From: Nostoc sp. LEGE 06077
Lineage (GTDB): Bacteria; Cyanobacteriota; Cyanobacteriia; Cyanobacteriales; Nostocaceae
NCBI RefSeq assembly: GCF_015207705.1
Contig: NZ_JADEWI010000019.1
Coordinates: 39,866 to 103,865 of the forward strand
Reading direction: 5' to 3'
DNA length: 64,000 nucleotides
The notes below the pieces were generated by a model. The model saw only the letters and a program-made list of their open reading frames with translations, was not told the DNA's origin and did no database searches. A program made the translations under genes and the position numbers. The first letter of the stretch is position 1. The number at the start of each line of letters is the position of its first letter. Positions 9,051-17,146 of the stretch are shown here, piece after piece.

Positions 9051-11324
9051 TTAGTGGTGAACTGGGATTTCTATGATAAATTGGGTTCCTTGTCCTTGCA
9101 TGGAATAACAGAATAATTTACCGTTGTGTTTCTCTGTAATAATCTGATAGCTGATAGAGAGTCCTAATCCTGTTCCTTTGCCAACAGGTTTGGTCGTAAA
9201 AAATGGATCAAAGATATTTGATTGGATCTGCTCTGGAATTCCTACACCATTATCGGAGATGATGATCTGAACGTAATTCTCTTGAGTCAACTTTGTAGAT
9301 ATGTTTATAATATTTGGAGATTCTTCAATAACTTTATAATCTTTCCCTGTGTTAGATGCTTCCAGAGCATCAATTGCATTACTCAAGATATTCAGAAACG
9401 CTTGATTAATCTGTCCAGCGTAGCATTCTACCAGGGGAAAATTACCATAATCTTTGATAATTTGAATAGCAGGACGAGCGACGGTTGCCTCTAAACGATG
9501 ACGTAAAATTAGCAGCGTATTATCAATGCCCTCATGCAGATTCACCGCTTTGAATTCTGCTTCATCTAAGCGAGAAAAGTTGCGTAAGGATAAGACAATT
9601 TCTCGAATGCGATCAGATCCAACTCGCATTGATTGCAGCAAACTGAACAGATCTTGACTAATGAAGTCGAGATCTGTTTCTTCTAACTGTGCTTGAACAA
9701 CTTCTGGAGGATGAGGTACATTCTGTTGGTAAACCCACACTAAATTCAACAAGTCTTGTGTGTAAGTATTGACATGGGTAAGATTGCCATGAATGAAGTT
9801 GATCGGATTATTAATTTCGTGAGCAATTCCCGCTACCATTTGTCCCAAGGCTGACATTTTTTCACTTTGTACCATCTGTGCTTGAGTACGGTGTAGTTCT
9901 TGCACGGTCTGTTTTAATGTTTTTGTGCGCTCCTCAACTCGTTGCTCTAATTCATTATTAGCTTGTTCTAGCTGGGTGAAGGAAGCCTTTAATTGACTAA
10001 CCATACTGTTGAAAGAACTTGCGAGTTGACCAAATTCATCTCGCCGTGAGGTATCCAGATCAATCTCAAAATCACCTTTGGCAAGTTGGTTGCTCGCAAT
10101 GGTGAGTTGCTGGAGGGGTTTGGTAATTTGTTGATATAACACCGACAAAAGTAACAACACTTCAATCAACAGTGCCACTGCACCGGAAGTTAAGATAAAT
10201 CGAGCCGTGTTCCAAGCTTGTTCTGATAGCAGTGATTTGGGATAAACTGTCACAAAATACCATTCTGGGCCTGCAAGGCGAGTAATTGCTAAATATTCAC
10301 GGTCTTGGGTATTTTCCAGAACGTGAGTCACTGATTGAGCGTTGGTGACTAACTGAAAAATGCGTTTGAGATGAGGATCGTTAATCTTATCAATATTGAG
10401 TTGACCTTGGGATTGCTGAATTTCTGCCGTGCGTTGGGGGTGAACAATTAAGCGCCCATCAGCCCGAAAAATTAGATTGTAAGTGCCTGGTAACTGATCT
10501 TTAATTGTGCGCTCCATCAATTCATTCAACACCACATCATGACCCACAACGCCCAAAAAGCGATCGCCATCATATACAGGTAAAATTCCTGAAACCATCC
10601 AGACGTTAATACTTGGATCGAGATAAACGCCTGTCCACTTGGGTAGCCGAGAAGGGTTATGGGTAGGATCAGCAATATAGAAATATTCTTGCTCCGGATT
10701 ATACACATCAGGAGGTGCTTCCAATACAAGCGGTATCCCTTTCCAATAAGTAACCGCCGCATTTTCTGGCATAACGAAATAGGTATCGACAAATCGATTC
10801 GACCACGCCAGTCCGTAGGCACTAACTAAGGGGTCAGCCATTAGCAAGCGATGTTGTAGTTCTTGAGTAATTTGCACATTGCGCCCAATGTATACTCCGG
10901 TATATCGAACCGAATCAAACTCTTTGGGCGATCGATTTTGCGGAAAATTGCGCCAGGTTCCATCGTTCCACCGGAAATAATGTCGCTTGAATTCCGCTTG
11001 GAGATTAATTGTTATGGGTTGCTTGAGTCTGAACAAAAGTTGCTCGCGCAGCAGTAGCAGATTATCATGCGCCAATTGAAAGGTGCTGCTTTCTTGCTTT
11101 CCTCGACCGCCAATGTATTTTTCTAGCTGCTTTTGGGTTTGGGTTTCCAAATTAGAGATGACATGAACATAGCTGACCCCCGCCGATACGAGTATGACCC
11201 CTGTGACTCGTAGAGTCATATTGATCAGCGTTTTGTGAGTCAGTGAGTTAGGGTACTTTTTGTTAAAATAATTGCATATTGTAGACCACTGTTTGACAAG
11301 GGTATTCCTAAACTGGATAAGCAT
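9051..11324 (-). CDS. Membrane sensor histidine kinase, Cache-HAMP-HisKA-HATPase
   Basis: About 757 residues from the ATG at 11324; a TTG 39 bases upstream would add 13 residues. Order: TM helix (about residues 35-55, [18 protein letters not shown]), a large extracytoplasmic double-Cache sensor to about 365 (includes [20 protein letters not shown]), second TM, HAMP ([20 protein letters not shown]), coiled coil, HisKA with the phospho-acceptor His in [12 protein letters not shown], and HATPase_c with N box (NILSNAIDA), DNGVGIP and [14 protein letters not shown]. It should sense a small periplasmic ligand and phosphorylate an unknown response regulator, none being adjacent. It faces the DUF3131 gene convergently. 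The sensed signal is unknown. Confidence 0.92.
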   Translation of the reverse strand: MLIQFRNTLVKQWSTICNYFNKKYPNSLTHKTLINMTLRVTGVILVSAGVSYVHVISNLETQTQKQLEKYIGGRGKQESSTFQLAHDNLLLLREQLLFRLKQPITINLQAEFKRHYFRWNDGTWRNFPQNRSPKEFDSVRYTGVYIGRNVQITQELQHRLLMADPLVSAYGLAWSNRFVDTYFVMPENAAVTYWKGIPLVLEAPPDVYNPEQEYFYIADPTHNPSRLPKWTGVYLDPSINVWMVSGILPVYDGDRFLGVVGHDVVLNELMERTIKDQLPGTYNLIFRADGRLIVHPQRTAEIQQSQGQLNIDKINDPHLKRIFQLVTNAQSVTHVLENTQDREYLAITRLAGPEWYFVTVYPKSLLSEQAWNTARFILTSGAVALLIEVLLLLSVLYQQITKPLQQLTIASNQLAKGDFEIDLDTSRRDEFGQLASSFNSMVSQLKASFTQLEQANNELEQRVEERTKTLKQTVQELHRTQAQMVQSEKMSALGQMVAGIAHEINNPINFIHGNLTHVNTYTQDLLNLVWVYQQNVPHPPEVVQAQLEETDLDFISQDLFSLLQSMRVGSDRIREIVLSLRNFSRLDEAEFKAVNLHEGIDNTLLILRHRLEATVARPAIQIIKDYGNFPLVECYAGQINQAFLNILSNAIDALEASNTGKDYKVIEESPNIINISTKLTQENYVQIIISDNGVGIPEQIQSNIFDPFFTTKPVGKGTGLGLSISYQIITEKHNGKLFCYSMQGQGTQFIIEIPVHH

Positions 11325-11656
11325 GGGGCAGCAAAGATTAGTGTTTAGGTTTAGGATGCCCAAAAAATTCTCAACACAAAAGACTACATCAAAAATAAAG
11401 TAAGATAGCTTGCAAGAGCAAGTGTTAGATAACTGGTTGCATCTGTAAGAAACTTGTGTAGTAGCCTTTTGTATTATCTAGCAGTGTTGAAACTTCCACT
11501 GATGAGAAAATGTGCAACTTCTTTATTTTCTTATAGTCGTTAATGCGATCGCTTGTTGTTATCTTGTTTAAGCAGCGATCGCTAATTGGCAACTGCAATG
11601 CTCGGTTTTGCAATTCCTGCAATGTTATTAGGTATTGGGTATAACGCGTTACTACT
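11325..11656. other. Intergenic region, no gene supported
   Basis: Lies between the sensor kinase start and the end of the decayed small gene. It contains a HIP1 site and AT-rich DNA that should hold the kinase promoter; no clear promoter or RNA is visible. A minus-strand frame at 11425-11667 overlaps the pseudogene end in the wrong frame and is not called. Confidence 0.5.
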
Positions 11657-11683
11657 TTACTGTCCACGTCCTGGTTTGCAATC

Positions 11684-12751
11684 GGCGTTGTTGCATGAAT
11701 AGGGAAGATGGTAAATTTTACTTATCACCTATAGATTCTGCCCACCGCCGTTGAAAGATGAAAACGAAAGCCCAGTACAAAGTCAAGAATTGGAATGCCT
11801 ATGATGCAGCACTAAAGCAACGAGGCAGTATAACTTTCTGGGTGAATGAAGAAGTAATCGAGCAGTGGCACAACGAACAGAAAACAGGAAAAAAGGGAGC
11901 ATCGAATTATTACTCTGATACGGCGATTGCCACAATGGGAACGATTCAGTCAGTGTTTCATTTACCAGGGCGACAAGCAGAGGGGTTTTTAGAATCGCTG
12001 TTCACGCTCATGGGAATTGAGCTAGAAGTACCAGACCATTCCACGCTATCTCGTCGTTTGAGCAAGCTGTCTGTGGAACTGCCAGTTATACCAAAGGACA
12101 AACCTGTTCATCTGGTAGTGGATTCAACTGGTGTAAAAGTCTATGGTGAAGGCGAGTGGAAAGTCCGCACACATGGAGTAGGAAAACGACGGACGTGGCG
12201 CAAGTTGCATCTAGGAATTGATGAGAGCAGTGGCGAAATTCTCGGTGCGGTTGTAACGACTAATGATGTAGCTGATTGTGAGGTACTACCTGACATATTG
12301 GAGCAGATTGTGAAGCCGATAGAGCAAGTTTCTGGTGATGGTGGCTATGACACATTTGGTTGTTATGACACTATTGCCGAACGAGGAGCCAAAGCCACAA
12401 TTCCACCTCGTAGCAACGCCAAAATTCAACAACCAGACGAGATGGTACAGCCGCATCCTAGAGATGAAAACCTGCGCTACTGTAACCAAGTGGGACATAA
12501 GCAGTGGAAACAAGAGTCTGGTTATCATCGCCGATATGCGTCCGAAAATGCAATTTTTCGGCTCAAAATCATCTTTGGTGGTAAGTTAAGACGACGTTTT
12601 TTTGATAATCAGGCTGTCGAGTTATTTTTACAATGTGCTGCCCTTAATCGCATGATCCAGTTGGGCAAGCCGGACAGTTACAAAGTGGAAAACTAACTTC
12701 TGCTCTAATGCAGGATTGATATGTCTTTTTTTTCTTTCATGCAACAAAGCC
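11684..12751 (+). mobile_element. IS5-family (IS903-like) insertion sequence, 1068 bp, with 9-bp target duplication
   Basis: The ends are near-perfect inverted repeats: GGCGTTGTTGCATGAA at 11684 and the complement of TTCATGCAACAAAGCC ending at 12751, one mismatch at position 4. The element is flanked on both sides by the identical 9-mer TTTGCAATC (11675-11683 and 12752-12760). A 9-bp duplication fits the IS903 group of the IS5 family. Complete ends, an intact transposase and an exact duplication all indicate a recent insertion that may still be mobile. Confidence 0.93.
11758..12696 (+). CDS. IS5-family transposase (DDE)
   Basis: 312 residues, ATG at 11758, filling the IS. The N-terminus (KVKNWNAYDAALKQRGSITF) is the typical start of IS903-like transposases. 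Catalytic residues of the RNase H-fold are visible: Asp122 in VVDSTGVKVYGEGEW, Asp194 in SGDGGYDTF, and Glu263 in the YHRRYASENAIFRLK segment, which matches the Y-(2)-R-(3)-E signature. No frameshift or internal stop, so it is probably functional. It catalyses cut-and-paste type movement of its own element. Confidence 0.93.
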   Translation: MKTKAQYKVKNWNAYDAALKQRGSITFWVNEEVIEQWHNEQKTGKKGASNYYSDTAIATMGTIQSVFHLPGRQAEGFLESLFTLMGIELEVPDHSTLSRRLSKLSVELPVIPKDKPVHLVVDSTGVKVYGEGEWKVRTHGVGKRRTWRKLHLGIDESSGEILGAVVTTNDVADCEVLPDILEQIVKPIEQVSGDGGYDTFGCYDTIAERGAKATIPPRSNAKIQQPDEMVQPHPRDENLRYCNQVGHKQWKQESGYHRRYASENAIFRLKIIFGGKLRRRFFDNQAVELFLQCAALNRMIQLGKPDSYKVEN

Positions 12752-12799
12752 TTTGCAATCTGCAAAGCCTAATGCCTCCGTATCTAAGAAACTGGCGAT

Positions 12800-12823
12800 T
12801 CTCTTTCAGAGACACTACGTGAA
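12800..12823. repeat. 24-nt insert inside a HIP1 site, small-dispersed-repeat-like
   Basis: On the plus strand the context is GGCGAT, then 24 bases (TCTCTTTCAGAGACACTACG and four more), then CGCC. Deleting the 24 bases restores GGCGATCGCC, a perfect HIP1 octamer, and restores the coding frame of the host pseudogene (MA then IASFLD). The insert can fold through TCTCT/AGAGA with a 3-nt loop and closely resembles the interspersed GTTCGCGTAGCGTCTCT-type repeats of Nostocales. Confidence 0.7.
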
Positions 12824-13106
12824 CGCCATCTCAATTACAGCTTCAATTGGATATTCAATTTCAGCACCACGAGCAAATAGAGCTTCTCGAATCCTTTGAG
12901 GCAAACGTTCCAAAATTACTTCCGGCATCAGCTAGAGACAGTTGCTCTTGAAATTTAGCTTGCATAACTTTATCTTTCGGTTGGAATTTAGCTCTAAGAT
13001 GCATAACGTTCCTGGTCAGTGATTGCCAAGAGCCTTGTATCTTATTCAAGCGGCTTCGATCAGCCCACCGTACCAGAATTGTTACACCTTGCAGAAAAAT
13101 AACTAA

Positions 13107-13922
13107 TTAGGCATTTCCTATGAGTGTTAAATCAGTTGCTAAACGATCAACATCATAAGCAATATCACGAAGTCTCCGCTCTAGAACCTGACACAAGTCA
13201 GCAACGGCAATCTCTTTAACTTTAATTCCTCCAAAATCTTCTAACTCACGAGTTTCACCTCTTGTAATAATCCAAACTTGCTTTTTTCCTGGTAGAGGTA
13301 CTGTTTTTCTGCCCACTCCACCGTCTGGTTTACGAAACTCAAAAGTGAGTTGAGTTTTCTGGGAAAGCCTATTCCTATAGTTTTCTATCTGAGTTTGCTT
13401 GCGGCTTTCAAAATTATCTCGGAGTGTGCAGTCGTACATGACAGCAAGGCTTTCGATCATGAAAAATCCATCTGCTTCTCCTGATTGTTCTGAACGTGGA
13501 TATTGGTAAGCAGTATGAATTCCCAATAAACGCAGTAACAGAAAAACTCCATCCTCGAACAAATAAGGATCAGTAATAGAAGATAAAACTTCAACTTGAG
13601 CAAGGACTCTTGATTTTAATTCCTCACAAGTTTTGATTGCCTCAGGTGCTTGAACTAACTCAGGGATAATTTTTTTCTTTTTGATCAGCTTTGCTTCACT
13701 TACAGTAGCTTCAAGAACACGGACATTACGAGCTTTTCGTTTTCCACCTTCTTCAATGGGTTCAAATTCTACTTTTACTCCAAGATTAATAGGCTGGTTT
13801 TCTAAAATATCCTGCGTTGCAAAGTAGTAATCATTTCCATTATCCAGTGCGGCAATAAATCCATAAAAGCTGCCATCTTTGTGTTTTGAGGGACGAATAT
13901 CTTTAATTTCTGACTTCATCAT
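13107..13922 (-). CDS. Cold-shock-like (OB) domain fused to a putative restriction-endonuclease-like domain
   Basis: 271 residues; MMKSEIK start, ATG at 13922. Residues 1-72 match the cold-shock/OB pattern: GSFYGFIAALDNGNDYYFAT, ILENQPINLGVKVEFEPI, KARNVRVLE, a single-stranded nucleic-acid binding fold. A basic linker (KLIKKKKIIPEL) follows. Residues 95-271 contain Glu123 in FEDGVFLLLRLLG, GEADG with Asp151, and VMYDCTL with Asp164: spacing that recalls the E / D / (D/E)-x-K core of PD-(D/E)XK nucleases, though the final Lys is not evident. I do not recognise a named family. Single gene next to a recent IS and a pseudogene, so possibly accessory. OB part reasonably secure, nuclease part tentative. 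Confidence 0.55.
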   Translation of the reverse strand: MMKSEIKDIRPSKHKDGSFYGFIAALDNGNDYYFATQDILENQPINLGVKVEFEPIEEGGKRKARNVRVLEATVSEAKLIKKKKIIPELVQAPEAIKTCEELKSRVLAQVEVLSSITDPYLFEDGVFLLLRLLGIHTAYQYPRSEQSGEADGFFMIESLAVMYDCTLRDNFESRKQTQIENYRNRLSQKTQLTFEFRKPDGGVGRKTVPLPGKKQVWIITRGETRELEDFGGIKVKEIAVADLCQVLERRLRDIAYDVDRLATDLTLIGNA

Positions 13923-14231
13923 GGTATTGGGACTAATGTATTAACACAAACTAGTATTCCCACGAACCAAAACCAGAAACACAGCAAAAACAAATTATTC
14001 ATTAAATATAAAATTTTCGTCTAAGTATCTTATGGATAAGCATACCTAACACTATCAAATTTCTATCTGAGCAAAATATCAACTTTTTCCGTATACAGAC
14101 CCTATTAAAAAGACGATATAGAAAATTTCCGTATTATTCACCCTGCTACTCAGAGTTTTTACGAATATCATTCACTAGCGCTACTTGACTCATCTGTGCG
14201 ATCGCGCTATAACGCTCCTAACTCCTTATTT
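13923..14231. other. AT-rich divergent promoter region
   Basis: Separates the minus-strand cold-shock-domain gene from the plus-strand DUF3131 gene. Both promoters must lie here, but no consensus -35/-10 pair stands out. A HIP1-like GCGATCGC is at about 14198. No gene seen. Confidence 0.4.
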
Positions 14232-17051
14232 ATGTATCCATACAAGCACCATCAACAAAAGCTGTTGAAATGGATTGCATTGTTCCTAGCTGGGACATTT
14301 CTGCAATTATTGTTTTACATCCCGACACCAGTCTTGTCCCAAAATTCTAGTAGTTGTAGCAATATTACAGCCCCACTCACCCCTGAAGAACAAATTTATG
14401 CTCGTGCGGCTTGGCAGTATTTTGTCAAAAATTATCAGCCAGCAACGGGATTGACCAATGCTGCTGGGGGTTATCCTTCGGGAACACTTTGGGATATGGG
14501 GAATTACCTGATGGCGTTGAATGCGGCGCGATGGATGAATCTCACTGACCAAGCAGATTTTGACTCTCGTCTGAATAAGTTTTTAACGGGTTTGGGCAAT
14601 CTCAAGTTGTTTGAAGATGCTTTACCCAATAAAGTTTACAACACAGCTACCGGACAGATGGTTGATTATGGCAACAATCCGATTGAACGCGGTATTGGTT
14701 GGTCTGCTTTAGATATTGGTCGGGTTTTAGCAGCCTTTGATGTCATTCGCACTTGTCATCCTCAATATAATGATTGGCTCAAAGGAATTGTCGCAAAATG
14801 GCAAGTAGCGCGATCGCTCAAAGATGGACAACTTTATGGCGCTACTGTTCTCCCAGATAGTAAAACATTATTAGTCCAAGAAGGGCGACTGGGTTACGAA
14901 GAATATGCCGTTAGGGGATATCAACTTTGGGGTTTTGCTGCGCCCAAGGCGCTGGCTTTAGAACCCTATAAAATGGTTGAGATTAATGGTGTACAAATTC
15001 CTGTTGATACCCGTGATTTCCAAAGTACTAACGCCAACAATTACGTTGTTAGCGAGTCTTATATTTTAGATGGCATCGAATTTGGTCTACAAGGTGAGTT
15101 AGCCGATTTTGCTACGAGAGTTCTCGAAGTGCAGAAGCGGCGTTACGAAGCTACAGGTCAGTTAACAGCAGTCACAGAAGACAACATCGACCAAGCACCT
15201 TATTTTCTCTATAACACTGTTTACGCCAACGGTAACGCCTGGGCGACAATTACAGACAACAACCAACCTTACCCCCAGTTTCGCAGCGTGAGTACAAAAG
15301 CTGCTTTTGGTTGGCGTTATCTCTACCCAGATAATACTTACGCCCAAAAACTGTTTGATGCAGTTAAGGATCTCCGCAGTCCTGATGACAGTGGTTATTA
15401 TGCAGGTATTTATGAGGAATCGAAGCAGCCAAATAAAGCGTTAACTGGTAATACTAACGGGCTAATTTTAGAGATTTTGTACTACAAAGCCAGAGGGAAT
15501 CGTTCTTTAATTGCTGGTTATGTAAATACAACAGCCAAAGCGCCAAGTAACAATACTTCTGCGGCGACTCCCACACCTACACCCACAAATCCGCCGCAAA
15601 CATCTGGGAATACTCCGAAAGTGGTGGAGGTAAAAGTTCCCACGCCACCAGCCAATAGTTCTCAAGTCGAGGAAGTGGCGGTTACACCGATTCCCCCAGT
15701 TGATCAACCAGATGCTGCATCTAAGTTGAAATTAACTCGACCTTTAACAGTGGTGGAAAGGCGTTATGCAGAGGCCGCATGGAGGTATTTTCAAGCAAAT
15801 TATCATCCTAAGAATGGGTTAACTGACGATCGCAGCGATTTTAAAGGTGCAACTCTGTGGGGATTAGGAGATTATCTCGCCGCACTGCACACCGCGCGAT
15901 CGCTTGATGTAATTTCTGCTAAAGAATTTGACCAGCGCACCCGCCATATTTTAGCAGCGTTAGGAAAACTACCGTTGTTTGCTGGGGAATTACCGAATCG
16001 CGGTTATGATACGCGGACACTCCAACCTATAGATTACGGCGGAAACCCAGTAATCGAAGGCAATGGTTGGTCAGCCCTGGATATTGGCAGACTTTTAGCC
16101 GGGCTGTATAACTTAAAAAGCAATCATCCCGAATATACCAAAGCCGTTGATCAAATTGTTTTGGATTGGTCATACCTGCGGATAGTTCGGGATGGAGTTC
16201 TCTCCAGTGCGACTGTAATTAAAAATACTCAAGGGCGATATCTGACCCGTGTTAACCTGGATACTCGTTTGGGTTATGAAGAATATGCGGCGCGGGCTTT
16301 TCAATTGTGGGGATTTGACGTAGAAGGTTCCGCTGTGGGCGGTGAATATCAAACTAGTGTAGTAGAAGGAGTGAAAATACCAACTCAGCGCCAACGCAAA
16401 GATACCAACTCCAAAGTCAATCAATATACTGTTAGCAATCCTTTCATTCTTTATGGGTTAGAGTTTGGTTTAGATCCAAAAATGCGATCGCTCTTTGAGC
16501 CAATTTTCCAAGCCCAAGCCGAACGCTACCGCCGCACTGGCACTCTCACAGCCTCGGCGACTACCTTAATTGACCGCAAGCCTTACACAGTCCATAGCGC
16601 CATTACCGCCCAGGGTAAATCTTGGGAAGCTATAGGCGATGACGGAAAAACTTTACCTCAAGGGCGAATGGTCAGTACAGCCGTAGCTTTTGCCTATCAT
16701 GCCCTACTGCCAGACAATCAATATAGTCAAAAGTTACTGCAAGGAACCACTGACTTATATAATCCGCTGACAGGTTTTTACGAAGGCTTTTATGAAACTA
16801 CAGGTAAGACAGCCGTGGGTTTCACCAGCAGCACCAACAGCATGATTTTGCAATCCTTACTGTACACACTCACAAATCATCAACCCTTAATTTCGCCAAC
16901 GACTTCCCTTAACTCTCCCTGGTGGGAAACTGTCGCCCAAGGAGATTCCGGCCGCGGTCTCCCCAGGATTGCTAAACCCAAAATTCGCTTAATTTCTGAT
17001 AGTTATGGCAATTATTGGGCATCTAGTGAAAATACAAAAGTTACCAAATAA
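14232..17051 (+). CDS. Secreted protein with two tandem DUF3131 domains
   Basis: I prefer the ATG at 14232 (939 residues) over a GTG at 14196 because a signal peptide follows at once: MYPYKHHQQKLLKWIALFLA with cleavage near PTPVLSQ. Two DUF3131 domains are separated by a Thr/Pro/Val-rich linker of about 60 residues (SAATPTPTPTNPPQTSG; at roughly 440-500). Each repeats the same landmarks: domain 1 TLWDMGNYLMALNAAR, GWSALDIGRVLAAF, LGYEEYAVRGYQLWGF; domain 2 TLWGLGDYLAALHTAR, GWSALDIGRLLAGL, LGYEEYAARAFQLWGF. It ends 95 bases before the glycosyltransferase gene on the same strand, suggesting a shared polysaccharide role in the periplasm. Activity of the family is unproven. Confidence 0.88.
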   Translation: MYPYKHHQQKLLKWIALFLAGTFLQLLFYIPTPVLSQNSSSCSNITAPLTPEEQIYARAAWQYFVKNYQPATGLTNAAGGYPSGTLWDMGNYLMALNAARWMNLTDQADFDSRLNKFLTGLGNLKLFEDALPNKVYNTATGQMVDYGNNPIERGIGWSALDIGRVLAAFDVIRTCHPQYNDWLKGIVAKWQVARSLKDGQLYGATVLPDSKTLLVQEGRLGYEEYAVRGYQLWGFAAPKALALEPYKMVEINGVQIPVDTRDFQSTNANNYVVSESYILDGIEFGLQGELADFATRVLEVQKRRYEATGQLTAVTEDNIDQAPYFLYNTVYANGNAWATITDNNQPYPQFRSVSTKAAFGWRYLYPDNTYAQKLFDAVKDLRSPDDSGYYAGIYEESKQPNKALTGNTNGLILEILYYKARGNRSLIAGYVNTTAKAPSNNTSAATPTPTPTNPPQTSGNTPKVVEVKVPTPPANSSQVEEVAVTPIPPVDQPDAASKLKLTRPLTVVERRYAEAAWRYFQANYHPKNGLTDDRSDFKGATLWGLGDYLAALHTARSLDVISAKEFDQRTRHILAALGKLPLFAGELPNRGYDTRTLQPIDYGGNPVIEGNGWSALDIGRLLAGLYNLKSNHPEYTKAVDQIVLDWSYLRIVRDGVLSSATVIKNTQGRYLTRVNLDTRLGYEEYAARAFQLWGFDVEGSAVGGEYQTSVVEGVKIPTQRQRKDTNSKVNQYTVSNPFILYGLEFGLDPKMRSLFEPIFQAQAERYRRTGTLTASATTLIDRKPYTVHSAITAQGKSWEAIGDDGKTLPQGRMVSTAVAFAYHALLPDNQYSQKLLQGTTDLYNPLTGFYEGFYETTGKTAVGFTSSTNSMILQSLLYTLTNHQPLISPTTSLNSPWWETVAQGDSGRGLPRIAKPKIRLISDSYGNYWASSENTKVTK

Positions 17052-17146
17052 TCAAGTCAAATAATTTTAGATTTTGGACTGACCCCACAGATAAATCGTA
17101 AGGATTCGAGATTATTTTAGACGGTTTTTTTATTTTTGGTGTTCCC

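Larger units (their letters stand above)
11657..13049 (-). pseudogene. Decayed small conserved cyanobacterial gene, split by an IS and a 24-nt insert
   Basis: Reading the minus strand from 13049: MNKIQGSWQSLTRNVMHLRA, then KFQPKDKVMQAKFQEQLSLADA in one frame. After a frameshift near 12930 comes LPEVILERLPQRIREALF then ARGAEIEYPIEAVIEMA, interrupted by a 24-nt insert (12800-12823), and in the same frame IASFLDTEALGFADC, then the IS, then KPGRGQ and a stop at 11657. From memory, short cyanobacterial hypotheticals share this C-terminus (FLD-EALGFADCKPGRGQ), with EMAIAGFLD uninterrupted. So at least three lesions are present: a frameshift, an insert with two in-frame stops, and the IS. Function of the intact family is unknown to me. 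Confidence 0.75.

Noticed and set aside
11425..11667. 80-codon minus-strand frame beside the IS
   Set aside because: It begins at a GTG in a frame different from the recognisable pseudogene ending (KPGRGQ then stop at 11657) and has no motif.
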